Program-made: the position numbers and the translations under genes
Notes under the pieces: generated by a model
Told to the model about the DNA's origin: nothing
Databases searched by the model: none
The model's input: only the letters and a program-made list of their open reading frames with translations
Shown here: positions 25,731 to 37,500 of the stretch, one piece after another
Numbering within the stretch: position 1 is the first letter of the stretch
Layout: the number at the start of each line of letters is the position of its first letter
Source of the DNA: Verrucomicrobiota bacterium
GTDB lineage: Bacteria > Verrucomicrobiota > Lentisphaeria > JABSQK01 > JAJFLO01
Assembly: GCA_021772615.1 (NCBI GenBank)
Contig: JAJFLQ010000013.1
Coordinates: 1-43,583 of the forward strand
Length of the DNA stretch: 43,583 bases
Direction of reading: 5' to 3'

Positions 25731-26324
25731 ATGAATTCCGATCCGAAACAGACTCTCGAAACCACCCGAAGTTTCATGGAAAAGATGAGGAACGAGCCGA
25801 CGGATCGGACCTGGCACACATTATATGCACGATATGCGGGAATGATTATCAATTACGCCTTAAAACGAGGCTGTTCGGAATCCATGGCCGAAGACGTACT
25901 CCAGGAAACGATGTTGAGTCTGTGGCTGGTCATGCCGCGATTCCAATACAATCCAGAGAAAGGGCGATTCAGGTCCTATCTGTTCAGGATCACACGCAAC
26001 AAGGTCATTGACGCGTTCAGGCGCAACCGACGTTATGCAGATGTCGATATCGAGAAAGAACTGAAATTATCGGAAGAAGACGACACGGATTGGGATCGGG
26101 CTTTCGACGAGCAGATCCTCACCGAAGCTATCGCGGCAGTGATCAAGAAGGTTCAGCTAAAGACATTCGAGGCATTTCGATTAACGTTCATTGAGGGGAA
26201 ACAAGTAAAAGACGTTGCAAAATTACTTGGGATCTCAGCGAATCTCGTGTCGCAGCATAAGTTCTCTGTCCAGCAATTAATCGTGAAAGAAGCCAATCGA
26301 TTGAGGAACGAATATGGAGAGTGA
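25731..26324 (+). CDS. ECF-type RNA polymerase sigma factor
   Basis: 197 residues. Region 2 is clear: LYARYAGMIINYALKRG, AEDVLQETMLSLW and FRSYLFRITRNKVIDAFRR (the -10-recognition and melting helices). Region 4 is FEAFRLTFIEGKQVKDVAKL followed by LGISANLVSQHKFSVQQLI, a helix-turn-helix for -35 recognition. No region 3 or 1.1 is present, so it is extracytoplasmic-function class. The general look resembles the ECF groups expanded in planctomycetes. Its 3' end overlaps the FHA gene by 11 bases, and no classical transmembrane anti-sigma factor is adjacent. The FHA protein may therefore be the regulatory partner. Confidence 0.93.
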   Translation: MNSDPKQTLETTRSFMEKMRNEPTDRTWHTLYARYAGMIINYALKRGCSESMAEDVLQETMLSLWLVMPRFQYNPEKGRFRSYLFRITRNKVIDAFRRNRRYADVDIEKELKLSEEDDTDWDRAFDEQILTEAIAAVIKKVQLKTFEAFRLTFIEGKQVKDVAKLLGISANLVSQHKFSVQQLIVKEANRLRNEYGE

Positions 26325-26781
26325 TGAAGCCACTCAGTTAAAGGAGCGCTTGCAGGCGGCGCTCACGATCAGTGATTTGACTCGGAGCATGGATCAACCG
26401 GTTCGGCGAATACGCGATCGACTCTCATATGTAATAGACCTGATGTCGCAAACCGATCGACCCGAGAAGGCAGGCGCTTACCTCCTGGTAGCATCGGCCG
26501 GCCAACCTCGATACTGGTTCGAACTGGTTGGCACGCGTGAATGTGTGGTCGGTCGACACGAAACGGCGGATCTTGAGATTAACAGCAGCGCGGTGTCGCG
26601 ACGTCACTGTACCGTTTCAAGAGATGAATCGGGTTGGCTTCTCGAAGACGCGGGCTCTCGCAACGGGACCTTTGTGAACAATCAGCGCGTCGAAGAAAAA
26701 TATCTCTGTGATGGTGATTTGATCCAGGTTGTCAAGGAAGAGATGATCTTTGCCGAAATCCCCGGCGAACTCGAGCATTGA
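26314..26781 (+). CDS. FHA-domain phosphothreonine-binding protein
   Basis: 155 residues. Residues 1-55 are helical and charged; residues 68-150 are an FHA domain with Gly80-Arg81 (CVVGRHETADLEI), Ser95-Arg-Arg-His98 (AVSRRHCTVSRD) and Asn117-Gly-Thr119 (AGSRNGTFVNN), the conserved phosphothreonine-binding positions. FHA proteins read Ser/Thr kinase signalling. The ATG lies inside the ECF sigma gene (11-base overlap), so the two are translated together. No kinase gene is in the window. The helical N-terminus could contact the sigma factor, which is inference. It ends 18 bases before the convergent glycosyltransferase gene. Confidence 0.9.
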   Translation: MESDEATQLKERLQAALTISDLTRSMDQPVRRIRDRLSYVIDLMSQTDRPEKAGAYLLVASAGQPRYWFELVGTRECVVGRHETADLEINSSAVSRRHCTVSRDESGWLLEDAGSRNGTFVNNQRVEEKYLCDGDLIQVVKEEMIFAEIPGELEH

Positions 26782-26799
26782 GCTCGGCGCAGGGTGCGA

Positions 26800-27954
26800 T
26801 CAGTGCTCCCGATTCCCAGCGGAGTGTCCGTTGGCCAGCGCTAAGTAGCAATTCAGCGTTTCTTTTGCTGTGGTGCACCAGCGGCGGCTCGCGGCCAATG
26901 CGAGCCCACGCGTCCTGCAGGCTTGTCGCTGGGCTTCGTTCGACAGGAGATCCAACATTGCCGATGCAATCGAATCGGTGTTGTCGGCCGCGACAAGTAC
27001 GGCTGCGTCCGCGTAGTTCTCAATCAGGGACGAATTATTCGATGTGATCGTTGGGACGCCGCATGCCATCGCTTCCAGAGGCGGAAGGCCGTAGCCTTCC
27101 GTGATCGAAGGGTAGGCGAAGATCGTTGCGCCGCTATAGACATACGGGAGATCCGCCGGCGCCACGTAGCCGATCATGTGGATACGGTTGGCAACGTTGC
27201 TTTCGCGGATCTGCTGCATCAGGGCTTCGTACTGCCAGCCGAAGCCCCCTGCGATCACCAGATCTTCGCGACATGTGGATTCGTCGCAGACCCGTTCGTA
27301 GCATATGACCAGGCGTTCGAGATTCTTTCGGGGCTCAACGGTTCCCACGTAGAGGACGTATCGTTCGGGCAGGCCAAGCCTTCCACGAACCGCTTCCAAT
27401 TCCAGTCCTTGCCGAGGACGGAAACTATCGTCCACGCCGTAACCAATCACTACAACACGTTCCGCCGGCACGCGAGGTATCACGCCAAGTAATTCCTGTT
27501 TTGTGGCTATCGATGGAACCTTGATCAGATCGCTCTTTTCGATACTTTTCTTCATCATCAGGCGAAACAGCGCGGTGCGATGCAACCAGCTATGATAATG
27601 CGGATGCGAGAACATTGACATATCCTGAACCGTCAGCAGGCATCTGGACTGCCAGCGCAGGAACGGCATTATAAATGACGGCGCGTGAATGACATCGGCC
27701 CAGCCGGCCGTGGCGGCTGGAAGCCATAATTGCTGGAACAGCAGCCTGACCGATCGTGATCGGGAGCACCGTAATTTTACCGCAAAATTCGGCGGCAACG
27801 ATCGAAACACCTCGCGGTCTTCAAAATTCGCATAGATGCGGTACGCGTTGTGGTGATCCAACTTGCCCAATTCATGAATCAAGTTGGTAAAGTAACGGTC
27901 GCAGCCGGTGTGTTGCGGCATTAGTGCCGACATGTCGATGGCAATTCTTATCAT
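26800..27954 (-). CDS. GT4-family glycosyltransferase
   Basis: 384 residues from ATG 27954 (MIRIAIDMSALMPQHTGCDR, a classical first Rossmann strand); upstream in-frame codons to 28041 do not look like protein. The C-terminal nucleotide-sugar domain shows VLYVGTVEPRKNLERLV (199-215), DLVIAGGFGWQYEAL, MIGYVAPADLPYVYSGATIF and the E-x7-E motif Glu286...Glu294 in PSITEGYGLPPLEAMACGVP. It is a retaining GT-B enzyme resembling mannosyl- or rhamnosyltransferases of polysaccharide or O-antigen synthesis; the sugar cannot be inferred. It is alone on its strand, with no other polysaccharide genes in the window. It might glycosylate the neighbouring secreted giants, but nothing in the sequence shows this. 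Confidence 0.93.
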   Translation of the reverse strand: MIRIAIDMSALMPQHTGCDRYFTNLIHELGKLDHHNAYRIYANFEDREVFRSLPPNFAVKLRCSRSRSVRLLFQQLWLPAATAGWADVIHAPSFIMPFLRWQSRCLLTVQDMSMFSHPHYHSWLHRTALFRLMMKKSIEKSDLIKVPSIATKQELLGVIPRVPAERVVVIGYGVDDSFRPRQGLELEAVRGRLGLPERYVLYVGTVEPRKNLERLVICYERVCDESTCREDLVIAGGFGWQYEALMQQIRESNVANRIHMIGYVAPADLPYVYSGATIFAYPSITEGYGLPPLEAMACGVPTITSNNSSLIENYADAAVLVAADNTDSIASAMLDLLSNEAQRQACRTRGLALAASRRWCTTAKETLNCYLALANGHSAGNREH

Positions 27955-28511
27955 GCTAGTGAGACGGGGGCCGATCGGGTGGTTTGAGTCGTCTGGATAC
28001 CCGTGGCATGGATGCCTCAAGGCCGAAGTGACCGCGGGCAATCAACACCCGGGCACATCGACAGCGTGGACCCAGGAAGAACGCGAGTGCATGAAACATC
28101 GATACCGCCCGAAACAATATCGTTTCAGGTAAAATTGACAAGCGCGGTCACGTCGAACGTGTTCCTCCGGCGCCGGTGTGGCTTTCGATCTTGACAGTAT
28201 ATCCAACAGGACGCACCTGTATGAAACAGTGGAGTCCAGTCTCACGGAATTGGGAGGCGATTGTGGTCGTTCTATTTTATCCCTAAGTTTACGTGCCCGG
28301 TTCGCAACGTCAACCGGTGTAGAAATGTTGTGTATTATCCTTCATTCCCGGTTCCGTCAACCTATTGACTTTTTCACGAAAATCATCATAGTATGGTTCT
28401 GGCTTTCTCTGCTCTTTATCTTGTGATTGCGGCGTCTCTGACGCGCAAAGCTACTTAACCTTTATACTCGTGTGATCCCACCCACCATTATCTAACAGGA
28501 GACATTGCCAA
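27955..28511 (+). other. Divergent intergenic region between the glycosyltransferase and the giant gene
   Basis: 557 bases with no gene I can support. An 82-codon frame (GTG 28178 to 28426) ending in a hydrophobic helix exists but has no ribosome-binding site and overlaps the best promoter. TTGACA occurs at about 28136 and again at about 28191 without a well-placed -10. A consensus-like TATACT (28463-28468) near the giant gene lacks a good -35. A long leader or regulatory RNA is possible given the length. Confidence 0.35.
28365..28394 (+). promoter_or_regulatory. Candidate promoter of the 3803-residue protein gene
   Basis: TTGACT (28365-28370) and TAGTAT (28389-28394) are separated by 18 bases. 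It would give a leader of about 110 bases to ATG 28512, which has its own strong ribosome-binding site AGGAGA (28497-28502, 9 bases from the ATG). TATACT at 28463-28468 is an alternative -10 without a clear -35. Confidence 0.35.
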
Positions 28512-31500
28512 ATGAATTGGTTTAAGCATGTACTCATATCCAACATCTTCCTACTCGCCTGTGTGCCCGCATTCGCAGTAGGTGCATCCGGCGTTCCCGG
28601 GCAGATCGGATTTCAGGGCCGGGTTCAGGTGAACGGTCTTGACCACGACGGTGCCGCCGAAATGCGGTTTGCCATCCATGACGGGGTCAGCGTGTTATGG
28701 TCGAACGACGGAAGTACGGATTCTAACCTGATCGATAATATCAGTGATGGGACTGATGAACCAACAGTGGCCGTATCGCTTACCGTCTCTAACGGCTTGT
28801 ATTTTGTCAATCTCGGTGAATCGCCGATGCAGCCCATTCCTGCCAGCGTTTTCGCCACGGACGAGACCTATCTGCGAATCTGGTTCGACGATCTTTCGAG
28901 CGGCTCGGAACTCCTCGCACCCGATCAGCGCATAAACGCCGTGGCCTATGCGCTGATGGCGGCTGATGTCGCTCCCGGCGTTGTCGGCGTGGATAATCTT
29001 GATTCGACCAGTGTGGACGCACGGTATGTCAATCGTACGGGAGACACCTTGTCGGGCAACCTTGATCTGGGCGGCAACAACCTCGAAAATGTGAGCAACA
29101 TCTCGTCGCCTATCGGCGGGGCCGACTTAACGATCTCCGCAAGCGGTGATGTGACGATCTTCTCGCCGGCTGAAATCAACCTCGACGCCGGTGTCGACAC
29201 GGTAAATATCAACACCAATCTCAATATCAGTGATGATCTGGCGTTTACCAAAAACGGTACTGTTGCAATCGACCACACCGGGGCTTCGGGCGGGCTTGAT
29301 ATCCAAAGCATCAACGGCACGGTTACCATTGAGGGAATGGTTTTTGCTGAATCAGCGGGAGGTACTGCATTGACGGCACCCAATGGCGTAACGATCAGTG
29401 TTGTGGATACGGCTGCCGGTGACGGGGGTAGCCTGTCATTTTCGGCTGGGACAACAACTGAGAACTCAGATCTGGCGGCGGGTGGGGACATCGCTATTCA
29501 GGCAGGGGCCGGAGGCGGCCCAGGTGGTGACGTCGCGATCGGTGGTGGCGATTCGGCTGGTGCCGGCAGCGGAGCTGCCGGCGGTACAGTTACTATTTCC
29601 GGCGGCGGCTCCAGCGGAGCGGCCGGTTCCGGCGGTGATGTGGTCGTTAGCGGCGGTGATGCAGAAGGCGCCGGTGGCGACATCGTGATTGGTGGCGGCG
29701 ATGGTCTGGGTGCTGGTAGCAGCAGTAACGGTGGGGATATCATTCTGTCGCCCGGTGCTGCCCTGGGGGGCGGGATGCCCGGAGCGGTGCAGATCAATGC
29801 CGATCACGTCGAGGTCGTCCAAACGTCGGTCCCCGTGTTCACTATCGACGTCGGCGGTGACGTGAGTGTATTGAGCACAACCGCCAGTACCGACAGCACA
29901 ACGGGTGCACTTGTCGTCAGCGGCGGCGCCGGCATTGCCGGCGACCTGTTTGTCGGCGGCATGATCCATTTTTCGGGAGGGCTTTCACTGGATGGAGCGC
30001 TTGACGCGAACGGAAACAATATCACAAACGTTGTCACCATTTCCGGTACTGTCGATAATCCACTCTCCCTTCAGACGGGTGCCGGTCAACACGTGTTTGT
30101 CCAGTCGCAAGATGAAAGTGTGTTTATCATGGGAGGTGCCGATAGCGGCGATACAGTATTGCTCCAGGCCAATCAAATCGCTTTCGATGCGGTGGATTCC
30201 ACAGACCCGATTATCTCAGCGAACGGCGAGCTTCATGTCACGCGGACCGATGCCTTTGACAGCCAGATCAACGATGTGCTCAAACTACAGCACTTCGCCA
30301 GCGACTTTTCCGGCGCCAGCGGCATTGGAACAGGCGTTTCCTTCTGGGCATCGAACCACATCGGGCAGGGCCTTAAGATTGCGCAGGTATCCGGATTGCT
30401 CACAGGCGATCTCGCCGGCGGCGAAGAGAGCGGCCACCTCGTGTTCGAAACCGGAAACAACGGCGGTACCAGCGAAGGCATGCGGCTCGACAATCAGGGC
30501 AATCTCGGCGTCGGGACGGCTGATCCGATCGCACGATTCAACACTGTTGGTTCGGCTTCCTTGATTACAATCGGAAATTTCTCCAGTACCGGCACTGCCG
30601 TCACCGGCGGCACGTCTCTCTTGAACGATGTGAATGTCGGCGATACCATCACGGCAGACGCTCAGACGCGGCTCGTAGTCAGCGTGAATTCCGACAATGA
30701 CCTGACCGTTGACGAGGCCTTCTCCCCGGACCTGAGCAACGAACCGTTTCTTGCTGTCGGACAGCCGTCGCTCCGTATCGGGGACAGCAGTAATGAGCCG
30801 AAACTCGTCGTGAGTGGTGAGGGGAACAGTCATTTCGTTGGTATCCACACCGCCACGCCGCGTGCTGAACTTGACGTAAACGGCTCCATAATCGCATCCG
30901 GCAATCTCATTCTTGACGGTAATATCACAGGTGGAACAGGGATATTGACCGTTGCCGGCGCCGCCTTCACCGATACTACCGAAAGCACCAGCGATACGAC
31001 TGGCGCCGTCACCGTTGCCGGCGGTGTCGGCATCGAGAAAAATCTCAATGTCGGCGGCTCAGGTACCATCGCCGGATCCCTCGGCATCGGTACGGCAGCG
31101 CCCGAGGAACTGCTTGACATTGTGTCGAATACCGATGCGGATATTCGGCTGTACACCGCTGAAGCTACCAATGACGACCTCTCGAGCCTACATTTCTATT
31201 TTTCCCGTGGCACCATCACGGTACCCACAGTCGTCAGCACCAACGATGTCGTCGGAAAACTCGACGGGTTGGGTTATGACGGATCTGATTTCCAGGAGGC
31301 TGCTGCAATCCGGTTTCTCGTCGACGACACGCCGTCACCAGGCGTTGTTCCGGGCCAAATTGCGTTCGACACAGCTGATTCCACCGGTACTCCCAATAGG
31401 CGTATGGTCATCAAGTCCGACGGCGCTGTAGGTATCGGAACAACCGGACCCAATTCGATTCTGCACGTGAAGACGTCGATTGACGAAGATCTGTTGCGGT

Positions 31501-34500
31501 TGGAATCGAATTTCGGTGATGCCTCACTGGTACTCGAATCGTCCACGGGCTCGAATTCAGCTCGTATTCGCGGTACCAACGGACCGACAAGTACCGAGCT
31601 GGCATTCGTGACCGATGGCGACGAGCGGGTACGTATTGATGATGACGGCAACGTAGGTATTGGTACCGACAATCCCGCTGCAACCCTACACCTCTGGGGG
31701 CCCGGCACAAATGGGGCCGGCGCCAAAATTCGACTGGGTGACTTCGGGTCGGATGAGAACCCCTATATCAAGGAGCATGAATCCGATCCGGGTACACCGG
31801 AAGATACGGATATTCTCGAACTCGGAGGTCAGCAGGGAATCCATTTCGTCACCGAGAACGAGGGACGACCGGATGTTGAAATCTTAGCCAACGGCCATCT
31901 CCATGTTAATGGGTCGTCTGAAAGTACCGACAGCACGACCGGCGCGTTTGTGGTGACTGGTGGCGCAGGTGTCGGCGGCAACGTTAGTGTTGGCGGAACC
32001 GTATCGGCATCGGCGTATACGGGCAATAGCCCGATAATCTTCGAGGCTCCAGCCGGCATGGAGGTCGTGCGGATCAGCGATAATGATGGTGAGGTCGGCA
32101 TTGGTACCGCGGCGCCCGACGCCAGACTGCATGTCGTCGTCGATAACGCGGTCGAAAATGATTCCACGACGGTTTTGAAGCTCACACACTCAACTAACAG
32201 CGAGGTAAATGGGCAGTCGGATATGGGGGTTAAGATCAGTCTGGAATTGGAAAACGATTCCGGCGATACCTTCGAGGGTGGCGCAATTGACGTAGTTACT
32301 GACTCAGCGGCAGCCGGCGCCGAGACTACGGACATGATTTTTACCACACTGAATTCCGGTGTAGAGGTCGACGCACTGATCATCGGCGGCAATGGCAACC
32401 TCGATCTTGCCGGCGGGATCAATCTCCCGCAGTCGTTCGAAGCCGACAGCAACTTTGTTGGCACGTCGGGAAATTTTATCTCGTTCGGTCACGAGGGCGT
32501 CAGCGAAGACTTTCTGGGTTATAAGAATAACATCTTTTATTTTCAGGACAGCCCTACGGGCAGCGACAGCGACGGACCGGATGTTGTGATCGGCGGCCGC
32601 CTCGCCGTCGGTAGCGACGAGGTCGATCCGGAACTGACTCATGAGTTGACCGTGACATCGATGCTCGATACCGTCGATGAGGTTGGGATCCTCCTGGAGC
32701 ATCCCGGTGGCGTAGTCGGTGAGTTAGTGGTGAGCGGTACGATCGAGGTCGATCCGAGATTCAATATCCGGACCTACGGCGCCGACTTGGTCGTCGACAC
32801 GTCCATCCTTGAAGGCGTCACCGGCGGCAACGTCGGCATCGGCACCACTTCGCCATCCGGCTTTTTCCACGTCGACGCCGGCACGGCTACCAACGATACC
32901 GATGGTAGCGACATCATTCTCAAGGCCCAGGACGGCGGCAATGGCGTGAGCCCGCAAATCGGCGGCAATATCATCCTGAACACCGGCGAAGGCACCAACG
33001 ACGCCCCGGATGGAAATGTCGGTATCAACACCTTGGGGCCACCCGGTCGGACACTGGAAATACATAGCGACTCGCCTGGTATTCGGTTGAACGATTACGG
33101 CAGCACCAAGTTCGATATCGAGTTCGATGACGGCCTGTTCAGCATCATTGATGCGACATTGGACGAGACCCATCTGGTAATCGAGCCGGTCACCGGCAAT
33201 GTCGGCGTCGGCACGACTAACCCGGCGGCCAGGCATCATGTTGTCGTCGACGACTTCAACAACGCCGACACCAAGATTGTACAACGTCTGGCGCACATTT
33301 CATCGGTGTCCGGCGGTGACGACAATATTGGCGTTGGTTTGGCGTTCGATGTTATGGATTCAGCCATGGAAGTCGAGGAAGTGGCATCGATTTCAGGTGT
33401 GTTTTCGTCTGCCGGCGACACCTTCGAGGCTGGCGATCTCGAATTCCGCGTACGTCATGACTCCGTCGGCCTGGCTATCGGTATGCGCCTGCTCAGCAAC
33501 AAGAATCTCGTTGTTGAGGGGCAGGTCGTCTCAGACGGTCTTGATGCCGGCAGCGGCAATATCACGACGACCGGCACACTCGACGCGGGCGCCGCCACGG
33601 TCACTAGTCTCGACGCCGGCAGCGGCACGATTCAGACCACCGGCAGCCTGGATGTGACTTCAGGCGACATTGGCGGTACGCTCGACGTCGGTGGTGACAT
33701 TACGCTTGATGCCGCAGTTAATCAGAGTATCACGCATACCGGCAGCGGTAATCTCACAATCGAAAGCACCAGCGGTGCCGTGGAGATCGAAGGCGTAACG
33801 ATTACGCAGCCTGCGACCGATACCCAGCTAACCGCAGACGATAATCTGGTGCTGAAAGGTGCCGACGGGAGTGGCGTGCCTGCCGGCGGCGTCACGGTTG
33901 CCGGCGGTGATTCCAGTGACAACGCCGGTGGCGGCGTTGATATCGTCGGCGGCACTGGGGCGACCGGCGGCGGCGGGGTCGGCGTTCGCGGCGGAGACGC
34001 GCATCCAGCAGCAACCGATGTCGCTGGCGGCGATGTACATATTCTCGGTGGTCAAAGTACCGGCACCGCCGAGGGCGGTGAAGTCGTCCTCAGTACCGCG
34101 CCGGCAGGCGCGGTATCCGGTACGAGTACCAACGGTTCAATCGAACGCGTTCGGATCACCTCCGACGGCGCCGTCGGTATCGGCACTGCCGCGCCGGTCG
34201 CGGTCTTGGACGTGACCGGAGGCGGCGATATCCACGTCGGATTCACCGTCGATTGCGTCGTCCCGGGACAGGCCACCATTATTGGTAATACCGATCTTAG
34301 CGCCATACGGCCTGGTGACATCCTCGTTCTTAACGCAGGTGATCGTTTCGTCATTACCGACGTCGACGACAATACAAACGTGATCCAATTCGTAGGGACT
34401 TGTATGGATTTCATGGCTGTTCCTCCTGTGATCCGCCGGAATGGCCTTGTGGTTCACGATGGTTTTGTCGGTGTCGGCACTGACAGCCCCAAAGGCCGCC

Positions 34501-37500
34501 TCAGTGTGCAGACCACAGGCAACGTACTCGGCCTGCTGCACACCGACGGCTCTGTAATAATGGGGACGTTCGTGGACTCCGGCCGCGGTGAATTTGGTAC
34601 GGTATCTACACATGATCTCAGCTTTTTTACCAATGGGGCAACGTCCAACATGACCCTCAAAGTCTCAGGCAACGCCGGTATCGGCACGACCGATCCAGAT
34701 ACGAGGTTGCATGTGGTCGCCGCCGATACGGCGGACAGCATCGTCACCAACGTGTTGACCGTTTCCCATCATATCGACGCAGGTCCCGGCGCCAACAATA
34801 TCGGTGCCGGCATTCTGTTCGAGCTGGACAACGGCGCCGACGTACCTGAGCACGCCGCCGAAATCGCCGGACTGTTCACAAATGTTACCGCTGGCTCAGA
34901 GGCCGGTAAGCTCATCTTCAAAACGCGTGATGGCGGGAGCGGCTTGATACCGCAGATGCAGCTCGATGAGTTCGGCGATCTGTTTGTGAATGGTCAGATC
35001 ACGTCCAGCGGTCTGACCACGGGAAGCTCACCGATTACAACCACTGGGTCGCTCACTGCTGGTAGTGCTACCGTCGACAGTCTCGATGCGGGCAGCGGCA
35101 CAATTGAGACGACCGGCATCCTGAATGCTGGAACGACTGATTTGGGCGTTACCACCGTGCTGAGTTTGGATGCGGGCAGTGGCACCATTCAGACAACCGG
35201 TATCCTGAATGCCGGAACCACGGACCTGGGCGCGACCATAGTTGACAGTCTTGATGCGGGCAGCGGCACAATTGAGACGACTGGCATCCTTAATGCCGGA
35301 ACCACGGACCTGGGTACGACAACGGTGCTTAGTTTGGATGCCGGTAGCGGAGCGATCATGACGACTGGCAGTCTCGACGCCGGCACGACGACATTGGGTG
35401 GTACGTCCGTCACAGGCCTCGACATCAGCGGCTCCTTGATCGCAGGCGTCACGGGTACGGGAACGAACGGCCAGGTGCTCGCCAGTGCGGACAGCGGTAC
35501 GGCAGTGGAATGGATCGATCGCGTACACGCCGATCTTGCAGGGTTGAGCGCAGATGACCATCCGCACTATTTTCTCGGTGATGGTACGGAGGCATTCGGC
35601 GGTAATCTCGACATGGGGTCAAACAACATCAATTCGGTTTTGGATATTGATATCGACGGTTTCATCGTCGACGGAAACGACGAGAATGGCAATGAAGGCG
35701 AGTTCCTGTCGCGCACGGCATCAGGAGTTGACTGGGTCGATGTTGACCATGGTAGTCTGGTTGGATTGCTCGACGATGATCACACTCAGTATCTCCTGGC
35801 TGACGGAACCCGTGCACTCTCTGGTGACATCAGTCTCGGTGGCAACGCGCTCAACAATGTTAGCAGTGTGGGCCGCTCGTCAGCCGGCAATCTGACTGTT
35901 AGTAGTGCATTGGGCGACGTCGAGCTTGAAGGTCTGACAATCTCACAGGGAACAGGGGAGATAACGATCAACCCGGCTGCGGACGGCGACTGGATTAATC
36001 TTGGCGGTGCTGATTCGACAACGGCCGACGGTGGCATAGTCAGTATTTTTGGTGGCACTGCATCAGGCGGCGGTACCAATGGCGGCAGTGTTTTTATCGA
36101 TGGCGGCGAAGGTCTTCGTGGCGGTGATGTCACGGTTGTCGGCGGTACCGGCACGGCCAGCGACGGTGGCGATGTGCTTGTCGGCGGCGGCGACGGTTCA
36201 GGCGACAACATCAACGGCGGCGGGCTCAATCTTAACGGTGGTCTTGGGACTGGTCCGGGTGGCTTCAGTGGCGACGTCGTTATTCAAACCGGATCTTTTC
36301 TTGGTACCTTGGCGTCGGACCCGCATCAACTGGACATACGTCTAACTGTCAGCAGCGACACCGGTGATGTGCGCATCCACAGCACGAGCGCGAGCGGCAG
36401 CAGCGCAAGCGGCGCTCTGGTCGTTGAGGGCGGCGCCGGAATCAATGGCGATGTCCACGTTAGCGGCTCGGTCACAGCCGTCGGCGTCGATGCCGGCAAC
36501 GGTGATATTACAACGACCGGCAGAATGACAAGCGAGGATGCGACAGTCACGACGCTTGACGTCGTTACCGTTCAGGCGTCTGGTAACATCACCGGTGTCG
36601 ACGGCAGTTTTAGCGGCGTGCTGGATGTCAGCGGCGGGATCGCCGATGTCGGTGATCCGGGAGCCGACATCACTCTCACTGCGCAGGAGGCCGGCTCCAG
36701 TTCTAACTCGGACGGCGGCGATATCCTGTTGAATCCGGGCAGCGGCGACGGCGCAGGTTCCAGCGGCAATGTCGGTATTGGTACGCCAGCGCCGGAAGCC
36801 AGATTGCATGTGGTCGCCACGGATTTGGAGGACAGCCTCGTCACCGACATCCTGACACTCTCCCACGAGATTGACGGCGGGCTGGACGGCCATGACAACA
36901 TCGGCACGGGACTGCTGTTCCAGGCTTCAGCCCAGGCCGCGGACATGGAGAATATCGCGAGAATTTCAGGTGTGCTCATTGATGCAAATGATCTCGCCGA
37001 AAAGGGTGATTTGGTGTTTGAGACGCGTGACTTCGGCGGCGGTTTGGTCGAGCGCGCCCGGATCAAGCACAGCGGGGATGTCGGATTCGGTACGTCCGAT
37101 CCCGATACTACGCTCGGGTTCTCCGACAATGTAGTGCACATCGCCGGTGGTACCGCCGGAGCCGCCCCGGGCATCGTGATTGAAAACAACGACGGCGGCC
37201 CGACCAACGCCAAGTATTTCATCCATGCACATGTCGACGGGTCGTTCGCGATTCTCAACGACAATCCCTCGGCCGGAGCCGGCGGCACAGAACCATTTTT
37301 CATAGACGATGACGGCAACGTAGGCATTGGCACCACGGGGCCGTCGGGACCGTTGGATGTGTTCGGGGGTACGTCAAGTTCCGGCGCCGGTGCGCCGATC
37401 ACGCTGCAGGCTCAGAATGCACAGGCTGCATCGAACGCCAATGGCGGCGATATCATTTTGACGCCTGGCTTGGGCGACGGCGGTGGAAATAGCGGTAAGG

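Noticed and set aside
28178..28426. 82-codon frame with a C-terminal hydrophobic helix upstream of the giant gene
   Set aside because: GTG start without a ribosome-binding site, and it covers the best promoter candidate; kept only as a remark in the gap description.
35079..35414. Regular repeats considered as a CRISPR array
   Set aside because: Units are contiguous, 84 bases, in frame with the giant protein and have no unique spacers.
36572..37402. Long minus-strand frames inside the giant gene (also 31829-32464 and 35028-35567)
   Set aside because: Repetitive, Gly/Asp/Thr-rich coding on the plus strand leaves few stops on the minus strand; their proteins are low-complexity Pro/Ser/Ala with no signals.
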